The notes under the pieces are model-generated. The model made no database searches. It was not told the origin of the DNA and saw nothing but the letters and a program-made list of their open reading frames with translations. A program made the translations under genes and the position numbers. DNA of 64,000 bases from Streptomyces sp. WAC05374 (lineage in GTDB: Bacteria; Actinomycetota; Actinomycetes; Streptomycetales; Streptomycetaceae), in the NCBI RefSeq assembly GCF_004353505.1, contig NZ_SMNQ01000001.1:310001-374000 (forward strand). Direction: 5' to 3'. Below, piece after piece: positions 26,501 through 35,065 of this stretch (the first letter of the stretch is position 1; each line of letters starts with the position of its first letter).

Positions 26501-27292
26501 GGCATCCCAGACGAGTGGGGGTGGCCCGGCGACGGCGATCAGTGGCACAGGGGTGACTGGGCGGAGATACGCGACGGCGGTGACGCCCTGCTCCTGGTGG
26601 GCGCCGGCCGGGCGGTCGCCGTGGACGGCTCGGGGCTGCGCACGCGCTGGCAGGACGAGACGTACGACCACCGCAAGCCGTGGCAGACGGGCCTGCGCTG
26701 GGAGGACGGCGCGTTCGTCACCGTCCCGTTCGACGGGGCCGACCGGGTCCGGTCCCCGGCGGAGCCCGCCGCCCGGGAGACGGTGCTGTTCCCCGGCGAC
26801 GACCGGCCCCGGACCGTGCACCGCGCCGTACACCGTGTGGGCGGCACCGCCCAGGAGTTCGGCGAGCTTCGGGGCCCCGGCGGCGACGTCGTGGCGGCCT
26901 GGGCGCTGACGGGCCGGGGAGTGTTCGGCCGCCGCAATGGGCGGTGGGTCGCGGGGTCCCCGTTCGCCCCGCCCCCGGGCTGGTGGCACCTGCTGCGCCC
27001 GCGCGACGAAGAGGGGTCCGCCCGGCTGCGTACGGTCGACACCGCCACGGCGGAGGAACTGCTCGCCGCCGTGGGGCCGGAGACGCGCACCTCGGTACGG
27101 GAGCTGCGCGGCGCCCGTTCCGGGGCGAGGGTCGTCCATGAGACCACGCAGCGCGTCTGGTCGGAGTTGGGCGAGGCGATACGGCGGGTGCTGCCCGAAG
27201 TGACGCACGAGCACGTGGTGGACGGTCTCGCGGGAGTGCTCTGGTCCGCCGTCGAGTGCCGGGAACTGGCCGCGCGCCCGCGGGGTGCCTGA
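23564..27292 (+). CDS. DUF4132 protein with REVAG tandem repeat
   Basis: A 1242-residue cytoplasmic protein of the DUF4132/MolR-like group. MEWVAVDGT at the start, HDWRGVDAFDGADFDSG near residue 205 and a C-terminal DUF4132-like domain (ALLLVGAGRAVAVDG, DETYDHRKPWQTGLRWEDG and GEAIRRVLPE) are recognisable; its biochemical role is not established. Residues about 439-488 are ten copies of REV(A/V)G (24878-25027). ATG 23564 follows GGGGGG and is chosen over an in-frame GTG/ATG at 23528. It is preceded by a perfect PafBC-type promoter, so it may be DNA-damage-induced. Its stop is followed by a bidirectional hairpin. Confidence 0.75.
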   Translation: MEWVAVDGTEGESGRAAYDVALDPYAEPRPALVCRNAAGRVLKKVPAPVRKSDEADLLQALADWLAEHAAHARSQAERWMTRSLPLPARLLHAVWPDPYWQRVLRHAVVAPYRPDGSADVARAGLLVRAGGDPVRGLRVVSPEGELYLEEPLVTIPHPVLLDPEGRGQLERWRSLLDAYGGEQGVEQLHRTVWWRPRAAPATRHDWRGVDAFDGADFDSGARFERAVSRFGGRIRGETAHFDVYAGRTRHAMRIDLRWQGPMSGTLMNDVYWGARGTARQGAGAYDDIPLVAWSEGMRTVAHLYDARDGGYRQEDRPDASTAYQRFLARCAENADGEGSGVGDSTAPGAWEDSELLDAGGIAPGTEPDAAAGEDALVVCRYGWAGLEEGARIVRLVPRRAAGAEDAVARVLGLVPLAESGSGQEESGPGDAGRRDDTGREVAGREVAGREVAGREVVGREVVGREVAGREVAGREVAGREVVGREVVGRVRSAPAGFLARVCRAEPADARRAIGLLKQLRACGVTAATKPGRAAKGLEAAVTPLEKQSPGLVTAALEEGARIVADAGSPAMAQPLFARAREVENRSGALIDEDALIESFVDCAAAGAVSKRALADHRDALVARLPAPGAARCYRRLVLSWHRAGLPSRPEFAPVLLDFAGGTAPVDEEHRVLLRGLLSHGGMDEATMDVWDGWAPVLTALLRDGTVGPEELLHATAAPTGGGRAALAEAAAGWVRLLRETGAAALLTATGEPAPAGTGEAGAAVDAEDLCAWLDRFARRYRGLRPPVDGLHELLTGIGARLRAEGAVFRALPVLRLPDTQASARDRWLDLGLLDALLAAGVPVREDAAEPLGFVNWLGRAKGDDLPHVLRDDRFAPRLTAELAHPSVCLSLSPRPPHPLVQDPGRVRTLMAGPALRAFAVGRLREHGRRAAAGGVLPLHTALRDLEPFAVPAARRHVAVETEHLLAIEPAVALARTLRDGIPDEWGWPGDGDQWHRGDWAEIRDGGDALLLVGAGRAVAVDGSGLRTRWQDETYDHRKPWQTGLRWEDGAFVTVPFDGADRVRSPAEPAARETVLFPGDDRPRTVHRAVHRVGGTAQEFGELRGPGGDVVAAWALTGRGVFGRRNGRWVAGSPFAPPPGWWHLLRPRDEEGSARLRTVDTATAEELLAAVGPETRTSVRELRGARSGARVVHETTQRVWSELGEAIRRVLPEVTHEHVVDGLAGVLWSAVECRELAARPRGA
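24878..25027 (+). repeat. Ten-copy 15-nt repeat in the DUF4132 gene
   Basis: Ten in-frame 15-nt units encode REVAG or REVVG in the order A-A-A-V-V twice, so it is also a tandem duplication of a 75-nt block. The repeat is charged and low-complexity, probably a solvent-exposed linker, and copy number may vary between strains. Confidence 0.85.
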
Positions 27293-27350
27293 GCGGTACC
27301 GCGCACTGGGGCGGGGTCGTTGGGGGCGGGCGGGCCCCCCGGGGGAACAG

Positions 27351-27384
27351 CGAGGCGCCCCGGCATGGTTGCCGGGGCGCCTCG
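27351..27384. terminator. Bidirectional hairpin terminator
   Basis: CGAGGCGCCCCGGCA and its exact complement form a 15-bp perfect stem with a TGGT loop between the converging DUF4132 and permease genes. It has no U-tract in either direction. Confidence 0.8.
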
Positions 27385-27398
27385 TCGCGGTGGTCGGG

Positions 27399-28880
27399 TC
27401 AGCCGCGCGGGCTGCCCGCCGTCTCCAGCGACTTCCCGCCGTCGCCGTCGGCGGCCGCCGCGCGGGCCGCGAGCTGCGGGTTGCGGGCCTTGAGGACCGC
27501 CCAGCCGATGCCCAGGCACACGGCCCAGCCGGCGCCCACGTACAGCGATATACGGCTGTCCGGGTCGATGGCGATGAGGCCGGTGACCATGAGCAGGAAC
27601 GCCACGGCGATCCAACTGCACACCGTGCCGCCCGGCGCCGGGAACGACGAGGCGGGCAGGCGGCCCGCGACGACGGCACGGCGGTAGAGGATGTGGCTGA
27701 CCAGGATCATCAGCCAGGTCCAGATACCCGCCGCGGTGGCCACGGAGGTGACGTAACCGAACGCCTTCTCCGGCACGACGTAGTTGAGGACCACGCCGAT
27801 GCCCATCAGGGCGACGGAGAGGGTGATGCCGACGGCCGGGGTCTTGGTGGAGCTCAGCTTCCCGAGCGCCTTGGGCGCCTCGGCGTTGGCGGCGAGGTCA
27901 CGGAGCATGCGGCCCGTGGAGTACATGCCGGAGTTGCAGGACGACAGTGCGGCGGTCAGGACGACGAAGTTGACGATCGCCGCACCGGCCGGGATGCCGA
28001 TCTGCGCGAAGGCCGCGACGAACGGGCTCACACCCGCCTCGAACTCGGTCCACTTGACCACCATCAGGATCACGCTGAGCGCGCCGACGTAGAAGACGAT
28101 GATCCGCCAGGGCAGGGTGTTGATGGCCTTGGGGAGGGTCTTCTCCGGGTTCTCCGACTCGCCCGCCGTCACGCCGACCAGCTCGACGGCGAGGTAGGCG
28201 AACATGACGCCCTGGAGGGTCATCAGGCTGGAGCCGATGCCGTTGGGGAAGATCCCGTCGTGGGCCCAGATGTTGGAGACCGCCGCGGTGTCACCGGCCT
28301 GGCTGAAGCCGAGGGTGACGACACCGAGACCGATCACGATCATGCCGATGAGCGCGGTGACCTTGACCATCGAGAACCAGAACTCGATCTCGCCGAAGAT
28401 CTTCACCGAGATCAGGTTGGCCAGGTACAGGACCAGCAGGAAGACCAGGGCGGTCACCCACTGCGGAATCTGCGGGAACCAGAAGTTCACGTAGATCGCC
28501 GCGGCCGTCAGCTCCGCCATGCCGGTGACGACCCACATGAGCCAGTACGTCCAGCCGGTCACGAACCCGAAGAACGGGCCGAGGAACTCCCGGGCGTACT
28601 CCGCGAAGGACCCCGACACCGGGCGGTACAGGAGCAGCTCGCCGAGCGCCCGCATGATGAAGAACACGATCACGCCCGCGAGGGCGTACATCAGGATGAG
28701 ACTGGGTCCGGCCTTCGCGATGTTCGCGCCCGCGCCCAGGAAGAGGCCCACGCCGATGGCGCCGCCGATCGCGATCATCTGGACCTGGCGGCTGCCGAGC
28801 CCGCGCTCATACCCCTCTTCGGGAGTGCCTCCCGCCGCCGTGTTGCCGTCGTTGTGCTTGCCGACCTGCGCTGAGGTCAT
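27399..28880 (-). CDS. APC-superfamily amino-acid permease
   Basis: A 493-residue permease with 12 predicted membrane helices. YERGLGSRQVQMIAIGGAIG at the start and VGLFLGAGANIAKAGPSL are the AAT (amino-acid transporter) signature; the family includes asparagine, GABA, D-serine/alanine/glycine and aromatic permeases, and the sequence alone does not decide between them. ATG 28880 follows GGAAAGGCG. Two in-frame upstream extensions up to 29399 are not conserved. A palindrome 202 nt upstream (29082-29094) may be its operator. Its stop lies after a shared terminator. Confidence 0.9.
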   Translation of the reverse strand: MTSAQVGKHNDGNTAAGGTPEEGYERGLGSRQVQMIAIGGAIGVGLFLGAGANIAKAGPSLILMYALAGVIVFFIMRALGELLLYRPVSGSFAEYAREFLGPFFGFVTGWTYWLMWVVTGMAELTAAAIYVNFWFPQIPQWVTALVFLLVLYLANLISVKIFGEIEFWFSMVKVTALIGMIVIGLGVVTLGFSQAGDTAAVSNIWAHDGIFPNGIGSSLMTLQGVMFAYLAVELVGVTAGESENPEKTLPKAINTLPWRIIVFYVGALSVILMVVKWTEFEAGVSPFVAAFAQIGIPAGAAIVNFVVLTAALSSCNSGMYSTGRMLRDLAANAEAPKALGKLSSTKTPAVGITLSVALMGIGVVLNYVVPEKAFGYVTSVATAAGIWTWLMILVSHILYRRAVVAGRLPASSFPAPGGTVCSWIAVAFLLMVTGLIAIDPDSRISLYVGAGWAVCLGIGWAVLKARNPQLAARAAAADGDGGKSLETAGSPRG

Positions 28881-29595
28881 GTTGTGGTGCGCCTTTCCGC
28901 TCCATACCGACCCCCGCCACTCTCGGCGGCAGATCGGGTTCCGATCCCCCGGACACTGCTGGAGTTGCATGCCGACGATCGGTCGGCTCAGCGCCTCGGC
29001 GCGGACATGGGTGTCGTCCGGCAGGCGGTCGGGAAGGTGTATCACGGGGAGTGACGATCGACTGTGACGCGGACCACGTCGTTCAAGGCTTGAAGGGTCA
29101 TGGCCAGGCAAAAGCGGTGGGGCGGTGACCGGATCGTTATTCGGATCTGAGCATCCGTTGAGCGAACTCCCGCGGATGTTTCCCATGGATGGAGGGGTAA
29201 GACGCGCGCACATCGCCGTTTCGCGGACCCGGTCCGGCACCTCCGCCGCGTGGGTCGATTGGCTGATTCCGGACGCCGGCGAATTTCCGGCCCGGGTACG
29301 TGATCGCGCACGGACTGTAGCGGCGCAGAGGAGATCATGGCCTCCGCCGCTGGGGCCTGGCGGCATCGGTGGACGGCGTTCGCCTGGATGCTCGTGCACC
29401 TCGTCGACACGGCATCCGGCGCCCTGCCGGCACCGGAGCGGCCGGGTCCGGAAGCGGGCGACTGGGCACGGACACTGTGGGCGCGCTGGGGCGGCGGAGA
29501 ACCCCTTCCCTGGCCGGGAACCGGCGGGGCGCAGGAGGCGTTCTCACCGGTGAGCGGGCGACCGTCCCGCCCTCCGTTCGAAGGACGCACACGAC
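28881..29595. other. Intergenic region with a palindrome and a doubtful ORF
   Basis: This 715-bp stretch holds the permease promoter and no convincing gene. TTCAAG-G-CTTGAA (29082-29094) is a perfect 13-nt palindrome. A plus-strand frame starts at ATG 29337 after GAGGAGATC, has good third-position GC for about 75 codons (WTAFAWMLVHLVDTASG) and then runs on into the EF-hand gene in another frame with no stop; it could be a gene fragment. The rest is featureless. Confidence 0.5.
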
Positions 29596-29853
29596 GTGAC
29601 CAGCGACAAGGCCCGGAAGCTGTTCGAGGCGCTCGACCTCGACGAGGACGGGACGCTCACCCGCGAAGAGGTGATCACCGCGCTGCGGACGAAGGGGCCC
29701 TCCCTGGCCGCGGCGGGGGACCTGCCGTTCTGGGGGCTGGGCGACGCCGATGCCTCCTCCGCGCTGTTCGACTCCGCCGACCAGAACGGCGACACGGTAC
29801 TGACCCTGGAGGAGTTCGCGGCCGTGGTGGACCGCCGCTTCGGCTGGCGGTGA
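29596..29853 (+). CDS. EF-hand calcium-binding protein
   Basis: An 85-residue calmodulin-like protein with two EF-hands. The first loop is DLDEDGTLTREE (residues 14-25) and the second is DQNGDTVLTLEE (residues 62-73), both with the acidic 1, 3, 5 and 12 ligands and the G at position 6. GTG 29596 is the best start as the family begins just before the first helix. It has no signal peptide. Small EF-hand proteins are common in Streptomyces and probably buffer or sense calcium; no partner is visible. Confidence 0.88.
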   Translation: MTSDKARKLFEALDLDEDGTLTREEVITALRTKGPSLAAAGDLPFWGLGDADASSALFDSADQNGDTVLTLEEFAAVVDRRFGWR

Positions 29854-29898
29854 GGGCCGGCCGCCACGGCGCGACGTGGGGGGTGCGTGCCGCCGGGC

Positions 29899-32133
29899 TC
29901 AGGGCCCGTACCGGTGGTCGCCGGACAGGGTGTCCCGCAGGCGTTGGGCCCGCGCCTCGATGTCGCGGCGGACAGCGGGTTTGCGCGTCCTCCCGCTGAG
30001 GATGCTCACCATGTCGTCCACCGTCCGCCGGGCCTGCTCGACGCGGCCCGTCCTGGCCTCCATCAGCGCCCGGCGCTTCATCACCCAGCCCAGGGTGAGG
30101 TTGTCCACGCCCCGGTTCTCCACGGTGGCGTCGACGACCTTGCCGAGCTGGTCGATGCTCTCCTCGGGGGCGGCTTCCTTGACGTAGGGCTTGCGGTCCG
30201 CCGGCAGGTACTTGAAGTCCCGGGAGGCGTTCGCGCCCTTGACCAGCCTCGGGTAGACGGCGAGGGGGTGGTCGGGATAGCGCTCGAGCACCTCCTCCAG
30301 CGCGTCGCGGCCCGGTCGCAGCGCGTCGCTGTGGGAGCCGAGGAGGTAGAAGAGCATGCCCTGCTCGTCGCCCATCATCAGCTCGGCCACGTGCTCGTCC
30401 TCGTCGCTGTGCGGCGAGCGGACGGTGATGTGGTGCACCGGGGAGAGCACGCGGGAGCCGTCGGCGGCGACGTACTGCGCGCGCAGTCGGTAGCGGCCCG
30501 GCTGCTGGAAGTACAGGCCCTCCTGGCCGTAGCCGATGTACGTGCTCCTGTAGAGCGCGGGCCGCTCGCCGTCGAGGCGGAGTGCCTCCGAGTGGTCCAC
30601 GCAGCGCGTCATCGGCGGCCGGTAGATCCGGGTGTCGCCGGCGGGGGTGCGGATGGCGATGGTGACGAAGCCCTCCTCGGGGTCGAGGTGGCCGTGTGTG
30701 GAGCGCCCGTTGATGTCGGTGGTGGACAGCTTGAGCTCCACGACGACCGGCTGCCCGTACCGGAAGGCGCCGGGCGACCGGATGTCCAGGGCGAGGCCCG
30801 AGTGGTTGACCACCGGGTCGCCGAACAGGTCGGCGTCGATCTCGGCGGCGCCGGTCGTGAAGGGGTTCCCGCCCATGGCCACGTCGCGGTAGAAGCCGTG
30901 TCTGAGGTGGATCAGCTCGTTGTCGGTGAACTGGAACGGGAACGCCGCCCAGTAGGCGGCCTCGCCGCCGGGTGCCGGGGGCGGGGGCTGGTACCGGCCC
31001 ACGTAGTTCATCCAGGACAGGTCGCCCAGGCCGCCGTTGGGTCCGAGGGGCTGCGGCGGGGTGGCGATGTTCTTGTCCCAGGAGTGCAGCAGGTTGAAGG
31101 CGTGGCCCAGCTCGTGGACGTAGGTGCGGAGCTGGGCCCGCCGGCTGGCGGGGTCGGTTCCCTTGATCACGTCGTGGAAGACCGCGGCGCCCTGCCGCTG
31201 GAACGTTCCGCCGCCGTCGAACATGATGCCGCGCGTGTCCCTCCGTACGAAGGCGGTGGCCACGAGCATCCAGACCCGCCAGAGCGGGGCGTCCTCCCAG
31301 AGGCTGAAGTGGTTCACCATCGCGTTGTGCAGTTCGGAGGGGTCCCATCTCGCGTCCGCGCCGGCCGCGTCGAAGTCGATGACGTTCGGCGTCCCCGCCA
31401 CCTGGACCTCGATGCCGGCCTCCTCGAACGCCTTGGGCACAGTGAGGGTGCGCGGCGGGCTGGAGGGCGGCCGGGGCAGCGAACCGGTGTCGTACGAGAC
31501 GAAGGGCACGGTCCCCGCGACGGAGTCCTGTTCGAGCTGCACGCTGCGCAGGTGCGGTGACACGAAGGAGCAGAGGTGGGTGGCGCTGGGCGGTGCGCCC
31601 TGCGCGGTGGAGAACTGCACGGTGGCGATGCCCGGCCGGGGCTGGAGCGCCGTGCCGCGGGGAATGGTCACCCGTACGTGCCGGGAGCCGATGGGGAAGC
31701 TGAACCTGCCCTTCCCCTCAAGGGTGACCGTGCCGGGTGACTGGGTGATGACCGGGGCCTCGACGACGAAGGAGCCGGCGTAGGTGGAGGTGGCTCCGCT
31801 GTTCTGGAAGAAGTCGCCGCTCAGCCGCATGGTGGGCCGGACACCGTCCACGTCGACGCGCAGTTCGAGCTGGGTTCCGGTACCGGCGCTGCGGTAGCGG
31901 CCGCGCACCAGGCGCTTGACCGGATGGGCCGTGGCCCTGAGCGCGGCGTGCGCCTCGAGCTGGGCCACTCGCGCCTGGAGCTGTACGGCCTGCTCGCCGC
32001 CCTCGAGCTCCGCGGCCGCGGTCATCTCCTGGAGCTGGGCCAGCTCCTGCCGCGCGGCGATGTCCTCGAGTTCGACCTCCATCGATGAGGGGGCCTGGCC
32101 GTCCAGGGACGTCGGGTCGGTGATCATCGACAT
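29899..32133 (-). CDS. Metzincin-type zinc metalloprotease
   Basis: A 744-residue protein with no recognisable signal peptide. The N-terminal 70 residues are a coiled coil. The catalytic zinc motif is HELGHAFNLLH (His340, Glu341, His344, His350), the extended HExxHxxxxxH of metzincins with Asn in place of the usual Gly, and SWMNY (Met375) is the Met-turn. After it come a beta-rich region and a C-terminal helical-repeat-like domain. I do not recognise a named subfamily. ATG 32133 follows AAGGAG; another ATG is two codons on. It is the first of several signal-less hydrolases between 29.9 and 38.8 kb. Confidence 0.82.
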   Translation of the reverse strand: MSMITDPTSLDGQAPSSMEVELEDIAARQELAQLQEMTAAAELEGGEQAVQLQARVAQLEAHAALRATAHPVKRLVRGRYRSAGTGTQLELRVDVDGVRPTMRLSGDFFQNSGATSTYAGSFVVEAPVITQSPGTVTLEGKGRFSFPIGSRHVRVTIPRGTALQPRPGIATVQFSTAQGAPPSATHLCSFVSPHLRSVQLEQDSVAGTVPFVSYDTGSLPRPPSSPPRTLTVPKAFEEAGIEVQVAGTPNVIDFDAAGADARWDPSELHNAMVNHFSLWEDAPLWRVWMLVATAFVRRDTRGIMFDGGGTFQRQGAAVFHDVIKGTDPASRRAQLRTYVHELGHAFNLLHSWDKNIATPPQPLGPNGGLGDLSWMNYVGRYQPPPPAPGGEAAYWAAFPFQFTDNELIHLRHGFYRDVAMGGNPFTTGAAEIDADLFGDPVVNHSGLALDIRSPGAFRYGQPVVVELKLSTTDINGRSTHGHLDPEEGFVTIAIRTPAGDTRIYRPPMTRCVDHSEALRLDGERPALYRSTYIGYGQEGLYFQQPGRYRLRAQYVAADGSRVLSPVHHITVRSPHSDEDEHVAELMMGDEQGMLFYLLGSHSDALRPGRDALEEVLERYPDHPLAVYPRLVKGANASRDFKYLPADRKPYVKEAAPEESIDQLGKVVDATVENRGVDNLTLGWVMKRRALMEARTGRVEQARRTVDDMVSILSGRTRKPAVRRDIEARAQRLRDTLSGDHRYGP

Positions 32134-32459
32134 GGGGTGTGTACTCCTTCTGCTCCGGCTCCGCGTGTCGGGGACGGCCGCGTATGAGGGCGGGCCGTGA
32201 CCGGGTCGGGCTCGCCGGTCCCAGCCCACCACAGCGAGGCCGCGCTCACCTGCGGCGTGCGCCCGGGCGGGTGGCGCCGCCCTCCCGGGGCGTGGCCACC
32301 CGGTGGCGCCCTTCCGGGGGGCGGGGCACCTGGTGGCGTCGCCCCGGTGTACGCGGCCCGGTTCGTGGACAGCGTCCGGGAGGGCGCCCCGGCCCGGCGG
32401 GCAGGGCGGGCACGGCAGGGCGGGCAGGGCGGGTCGGGCACGGCAGGGAGGACGGCGGG
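32134..32459. other. Intergenic region between divergent metzincin and MazG-like genes
   Basis: A 326-bp region carrying the two divergent promoters and a stretch (about 32260-32350) of imperfect repeats built on GGTGGCGCC/CACCCGG. No gene is supported on either strand. Confidence 0.5.
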
Positions 32460-32789
32460 ATGGACCGGAGCGTGTGGGACGGCGTGGAGCGGCTGCGGCA
32501 ATGGCTGGACGCGAAGGCCGCCCCGGCGACGGCCGGAGACGTACGGCTGCTGCGCGTCCTCAAGATCGGCGAGGAGTACGGGGAGGTCGCCGAGGCCCTG
32601 CACGGGGCGCTCGGGGCCAACCCGCGCAAGGGCGCCTCCCACACGTGGCAGGACGTGGAGCAGGAGTTGTGCGACGTGATCGTGACGAGCATGGTCGCGC
32701 TCGCCACGATCAACGGGGACGGGGCACGGCTGCTGGACGAGCGGGTCCGCCACCTGGTCCGGCGCGCCCTGCCGGACGAGCCCGCCTGA
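32460..32789 (+). CDS. MazG-like nucleotide pyrophosphohydrolase
   Basis: A 109-residue all-alpha protein of the MazG/NTP-PPase superfamily: KIGEEYGEVAEALHGALGAN carries the EExxE Mg2+-binding motif and QELCDVIVTSM the ExxD motif of the second helix pair. Relatives hydrolyse (d)NTPs to monophosphates, for example house-cleaning or (p)ppGpp-related roles. ATG 32460 follows GGGAGG. It is a single gene, divergent from the metzincin gene. Confidence 0.85.
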   Translation: MDRSVWDGVERLRQWLDAKAAPATAGDVRLLRVLKIGEEYGEVAEALHGALGANPRKGASHTWQDVEQELCDVIVTSMVALATINGDGARLLDERVRHLVRRALPDEPA

Positions 32790-32849
32790 GGCCCGGCCGC
32801 CCGCCGCTGCGCGCCGCAGCCGGGGGTGACGTCACCGCCGTACGCCCTC

Positions 32850-33203
32850 TCAGTGGAACTCGTGGACCACCTGGATGCGGCCGACGATGTGCGCGTTGAA
32901 GTCGTCGAGCTCCTCAGCGGGCACCCACAGCTCGAGGATCGTCCGTCCCCCTGCCTGCTGGACCGGGTAACGGCGCAGGAAGTCGGACTCGACCTCGAAC
33001 CGGGTGACGTAACCGGCGCCGGAGTGCTTGACGTTCCAGTCCCGGGCGATCCTGACGGCGTAGTCCTCGTTGAGGACCGGATAGAAGATGGGCTGCTCCG
33101 GCAGCCGGGGCGGCCAGGCGCGCCAGTCCAGCTCCTGGACCAGCCGCAGTTCCTCGGGGCCGGTGGGCCGCCACAGGGTCGTCGTCGATCGTCGGCTGGT
33201 CAC
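32850..33203 (-). CDS. Conserved hypothetical protein
   Basis: A 117-residue soluble protein, beginning MTSRRSTTTLWRPTGPEELR at a GTG (33203) and with a conserved-looking core: WRAWPPRLPEQPIFYPVLNE, ARDWNVKHSGAGYVTRFEVE and WVPAEELDDFNAHIVG. I recall similar unnamed proteins in Streptomyces. There is no catalytic signature, signal peptide or membrane segment. It is convergent with the MazG-like gene and in line with the membrane protein gene to its right. I assign no function. Confidence 0.65.
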   Translation of the reverse strand: MTSRRSTTTLWRPTGPEELRLVQELDWRAWPPRLPEQPIFYPVLNEDYAVRIARDWNVKHSGAGYVTRFEVESDFLRRYPVQQAGGRTILELWVPAEELDDFNAHIVGRIQVVHEFH

Positions 33204-33293
33204 GGGTGTCGCTCTCCGTACGCGGCGACCGCTGGTACGGCCGGCCTGGGGCCCCGACGGTACCGGCAGTGCGGGCGTGACGGCCAGGGAGTT

Positions 33294-34385
33294 TCAGGCG
33301 GCGGGCGTCTGGGGGTCGCGCGTGGGCTTGCCGGGGGTGCTGTGCGGCCCTCCCACGGAGTTCAGGACGGACTGGGCCTGGTTGTCGACGAGTTTGGTGA
33401 ACAACTGCTGGGAGTATCCGAAGATGACGGCCCAGGCGACGATCTGGGCCGAGGAGTCGAGGGCTTGCAGCCCGGGGACGAACTCGCCGCGCATGAGCAG
33501 CAGTCCCAGTACGGCGGTGAGCGCACCGGTGGGCAGTTTCAGCAGGGCGAGCGCCACGGGGACGTTGTAGGGGGTGGACGTGCCTTTGATCCGCCGCAGG
33601 GATGTGGCGGCGGCGACGGCGGCCGCCACGATTCCGATGAAGAGGACGACCGGGTAGTCCCAACTGGAGGCGACCGTGGCGTAGAGGTCGTCGATGTCGC
33701 CGTCGGGGTCCCGGCTGCCCTCGGACATGTCGCTCTCCGTGGGGCAGACGACTCCGATCTTCTCCGGCCGGAAACAGAGGGGCACGGTTTCGGGGGCCAT
33801 GGCACCCAGGACGCCCAGGACGACGACGATGACGGAGAGCGCGACGGACATGCCGTAGACGACGTACGTGAAGCTGCGGACCCGGAGGTTCTCGCGGAGA
33901 TGGGAATGGCGGGCGACGGCCACCGCGTCGACGACCACCTCCCGCTGTACCTCATGGAGGGCGGAGCCGCTGCGGATGGCCAGGGCGATCTCCTCGACCT
34001 GCACCCTCCGTTCGTCGCTCACGGGGAGGTGCTCCCGGATGTAGGCCACCAGCCCGGGCATCATGGCGGTGACCTCGTCCAGGGAGGCGATCCTGAGCAT
34101 GAGGTTGTGCGCCACGTCGAAGCGCGTCTGGGCCACGGCCAGATGTGCGGCCGGGATGCGCCGGCGGTGGTCGTGGCGGAGGGTGCTCCTGGCTTCCTCG
34201 AGTTCCTTGAACGCCTGGTCCGCCAGCGCTTGGGCCTCCACCGGCAGCTCGCCGCGCCCGGTCTTGGCGCGGAGCAGCGCTTCGAGTTCGCTGATGCGCG
34301 AGGTGAGGCTCTCCCGGAGCTCCCACAGGCCCTTCTCGTGCGCGCTGCGCCTCCGGCGGTCGCGGAGTCCGGGTCTGTCAGCCAT
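33294..34385 (-). CDS. Membrane protein with N-terminal coiled coil
   Basis: A 363-residue protein. Residues 1-160 are charged and helical (coiled coil, LTSRISELEALLRAKTGRGE), followed by four membrane helices: YVVYGMSVALSVIVVVLGVL, YPVVLFIGIVAAAVAAATSL, ALALLKLPTGALTAVLGLLL and a weaker AQIVAWAVIFGYS. A loop between helices 1 and 2 has two cysteines and an acidic stretch. I do not recognise a family. ATG 34385 is chosen because the frame upstream reads through the neighbouring gene's end. Confidence 0.65.
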   Translation of the reverse strand: MADRPGLRDRRRRSAHEKGLWELRESLTSRISELEALLRAKTGRGELPVEAQALADQAFKELEEARSTLRHDHRRRIPAAHLAVAQTRFDVAHNLMLRIASLDEVTAMMPGLVAYIREHLPVSDERRVQVEEIALAIRSGSALHEVQREVVVDAVAVARHSHLRENLRVRSFTYVVYGMSVALSVIVVVLGVLGAMAPETVPLCFRPEKIGVVCPTESDMSEGSRDPDGDIDDLYATVASSWDYPVVLFIGIVAAAVAAATSLRRIKGTSTPYNVPVALALLKLPTGALTAVLGLLLMRGEFVPGLQALDSSAQIVAWAVIFGYSQQLFTKLVDNQAQSVLNSVGGPHSTPGKPTRDPQTPAA

Positions 34386-34411
34386 GGGTCCACCAGTGCC
34401 GGACGGATGTT

Positions 34412-34678
34412 TCAGCAGACGAAGTCCGGGCTGTTGGCCCAGAACGTCAGATGGGACCAGGTCTGCGCTCCGCAGAGGCCGTCGACCGTGATGTCCGCGC
34501 ACCCCTGGAACCTGCGCACCGCGGCGTCCGTGAGGGGGCCGAAGATTCCGTCGACGACGAGTCCCTCACCCGTCAGGGAATTGTTGAGGTAACACTGTGC
34601 CTGTTGCACACCGACTCCCGAGGAGCCGATTTTGATCGTGGGGCGGGCATTGGTGTGGTTGCAGATGTCGACGGCCAT
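34412..34678 (-). CDS. Peptidoglycan-binding domain protein
   Basis: An 88-residue protein consisting mainly of a PG_binding_1 domain: IKIGSSGVGVQQAQCYLNNS, the G-hairpin LVVDGIFGPLTDAAVRRFQ and VDGLCGAQTWSHL. It has five cysteines and no signal peptide. ATG 34678 follows AGGAGTTCGCC. It sits 26 nt upstream of the coiled-coil membrane protein gene on the same strand and probably forms an operon with it. Binding to cell-wall glycan is expected from the domain. Confidence 0.78.
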   Translation of the reverse strand: MAVDICNHTNARPTIKIGSSGVGVQQAQCYLNNSLTGEGLVVDGIFGPLTDAAVRRFQGCADITVDGLCGAQTWSHLTFWANSPDFVC

Positions 34679-35065
34679 GGCGAACTCCTGTCTCACATGG
34701 TCCTTCAGAGAGTTCGGGGCGACGACCGCGCTTCTCCCCCGGTGGCGCCCTCGCGGGTGTGGGCAGGTGCCTGCCGGCCGGGCTGTTGGTCCTGACTGCC
34801 GGTCCTGTCTGCGGAGGGGAACAGCCGCTTCCCTGGGTGCCACCTGTGCTGTTGGTCCATGGCCCCGAAGGTGTCGGGCGATTGTGCGCTTTCCATGTCG
34901 ACTTGCTCGTGTCCTTCCAGCGTACGGCACCCGGCCACCGAATTGAATAAGAGAAAGTTCAACGGGAGAATTCTCAACAGCACTTGAGGGCATGGCCTGC
35001 CGACCTGAATAGGCATACCGTTGAAGAGGGGGCCAATTGGGCTGCACGCGACGGAAGTGGTGACC
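34679..35065. other. Divergent promoter region
   Basis: A 387-bp gap between the divergent PG-binding and leishmanolysin-like genes. It is locally AT-richer (34930-35020) and contains the palindrome GAGAATTCTC (34966-34975). The promoters are likely here but no -10/-35 pair is decisive. No gene is supported. Confidence 0.5.

Noticed and set aside
29337..29595. A gene starting at ATG 29337 with a good ribosome-binding site
   Set aside because: It has no stop before overlapping the EF-hand gene in another frame and the composition degrades after about 75 codons. It is kept only as a note.
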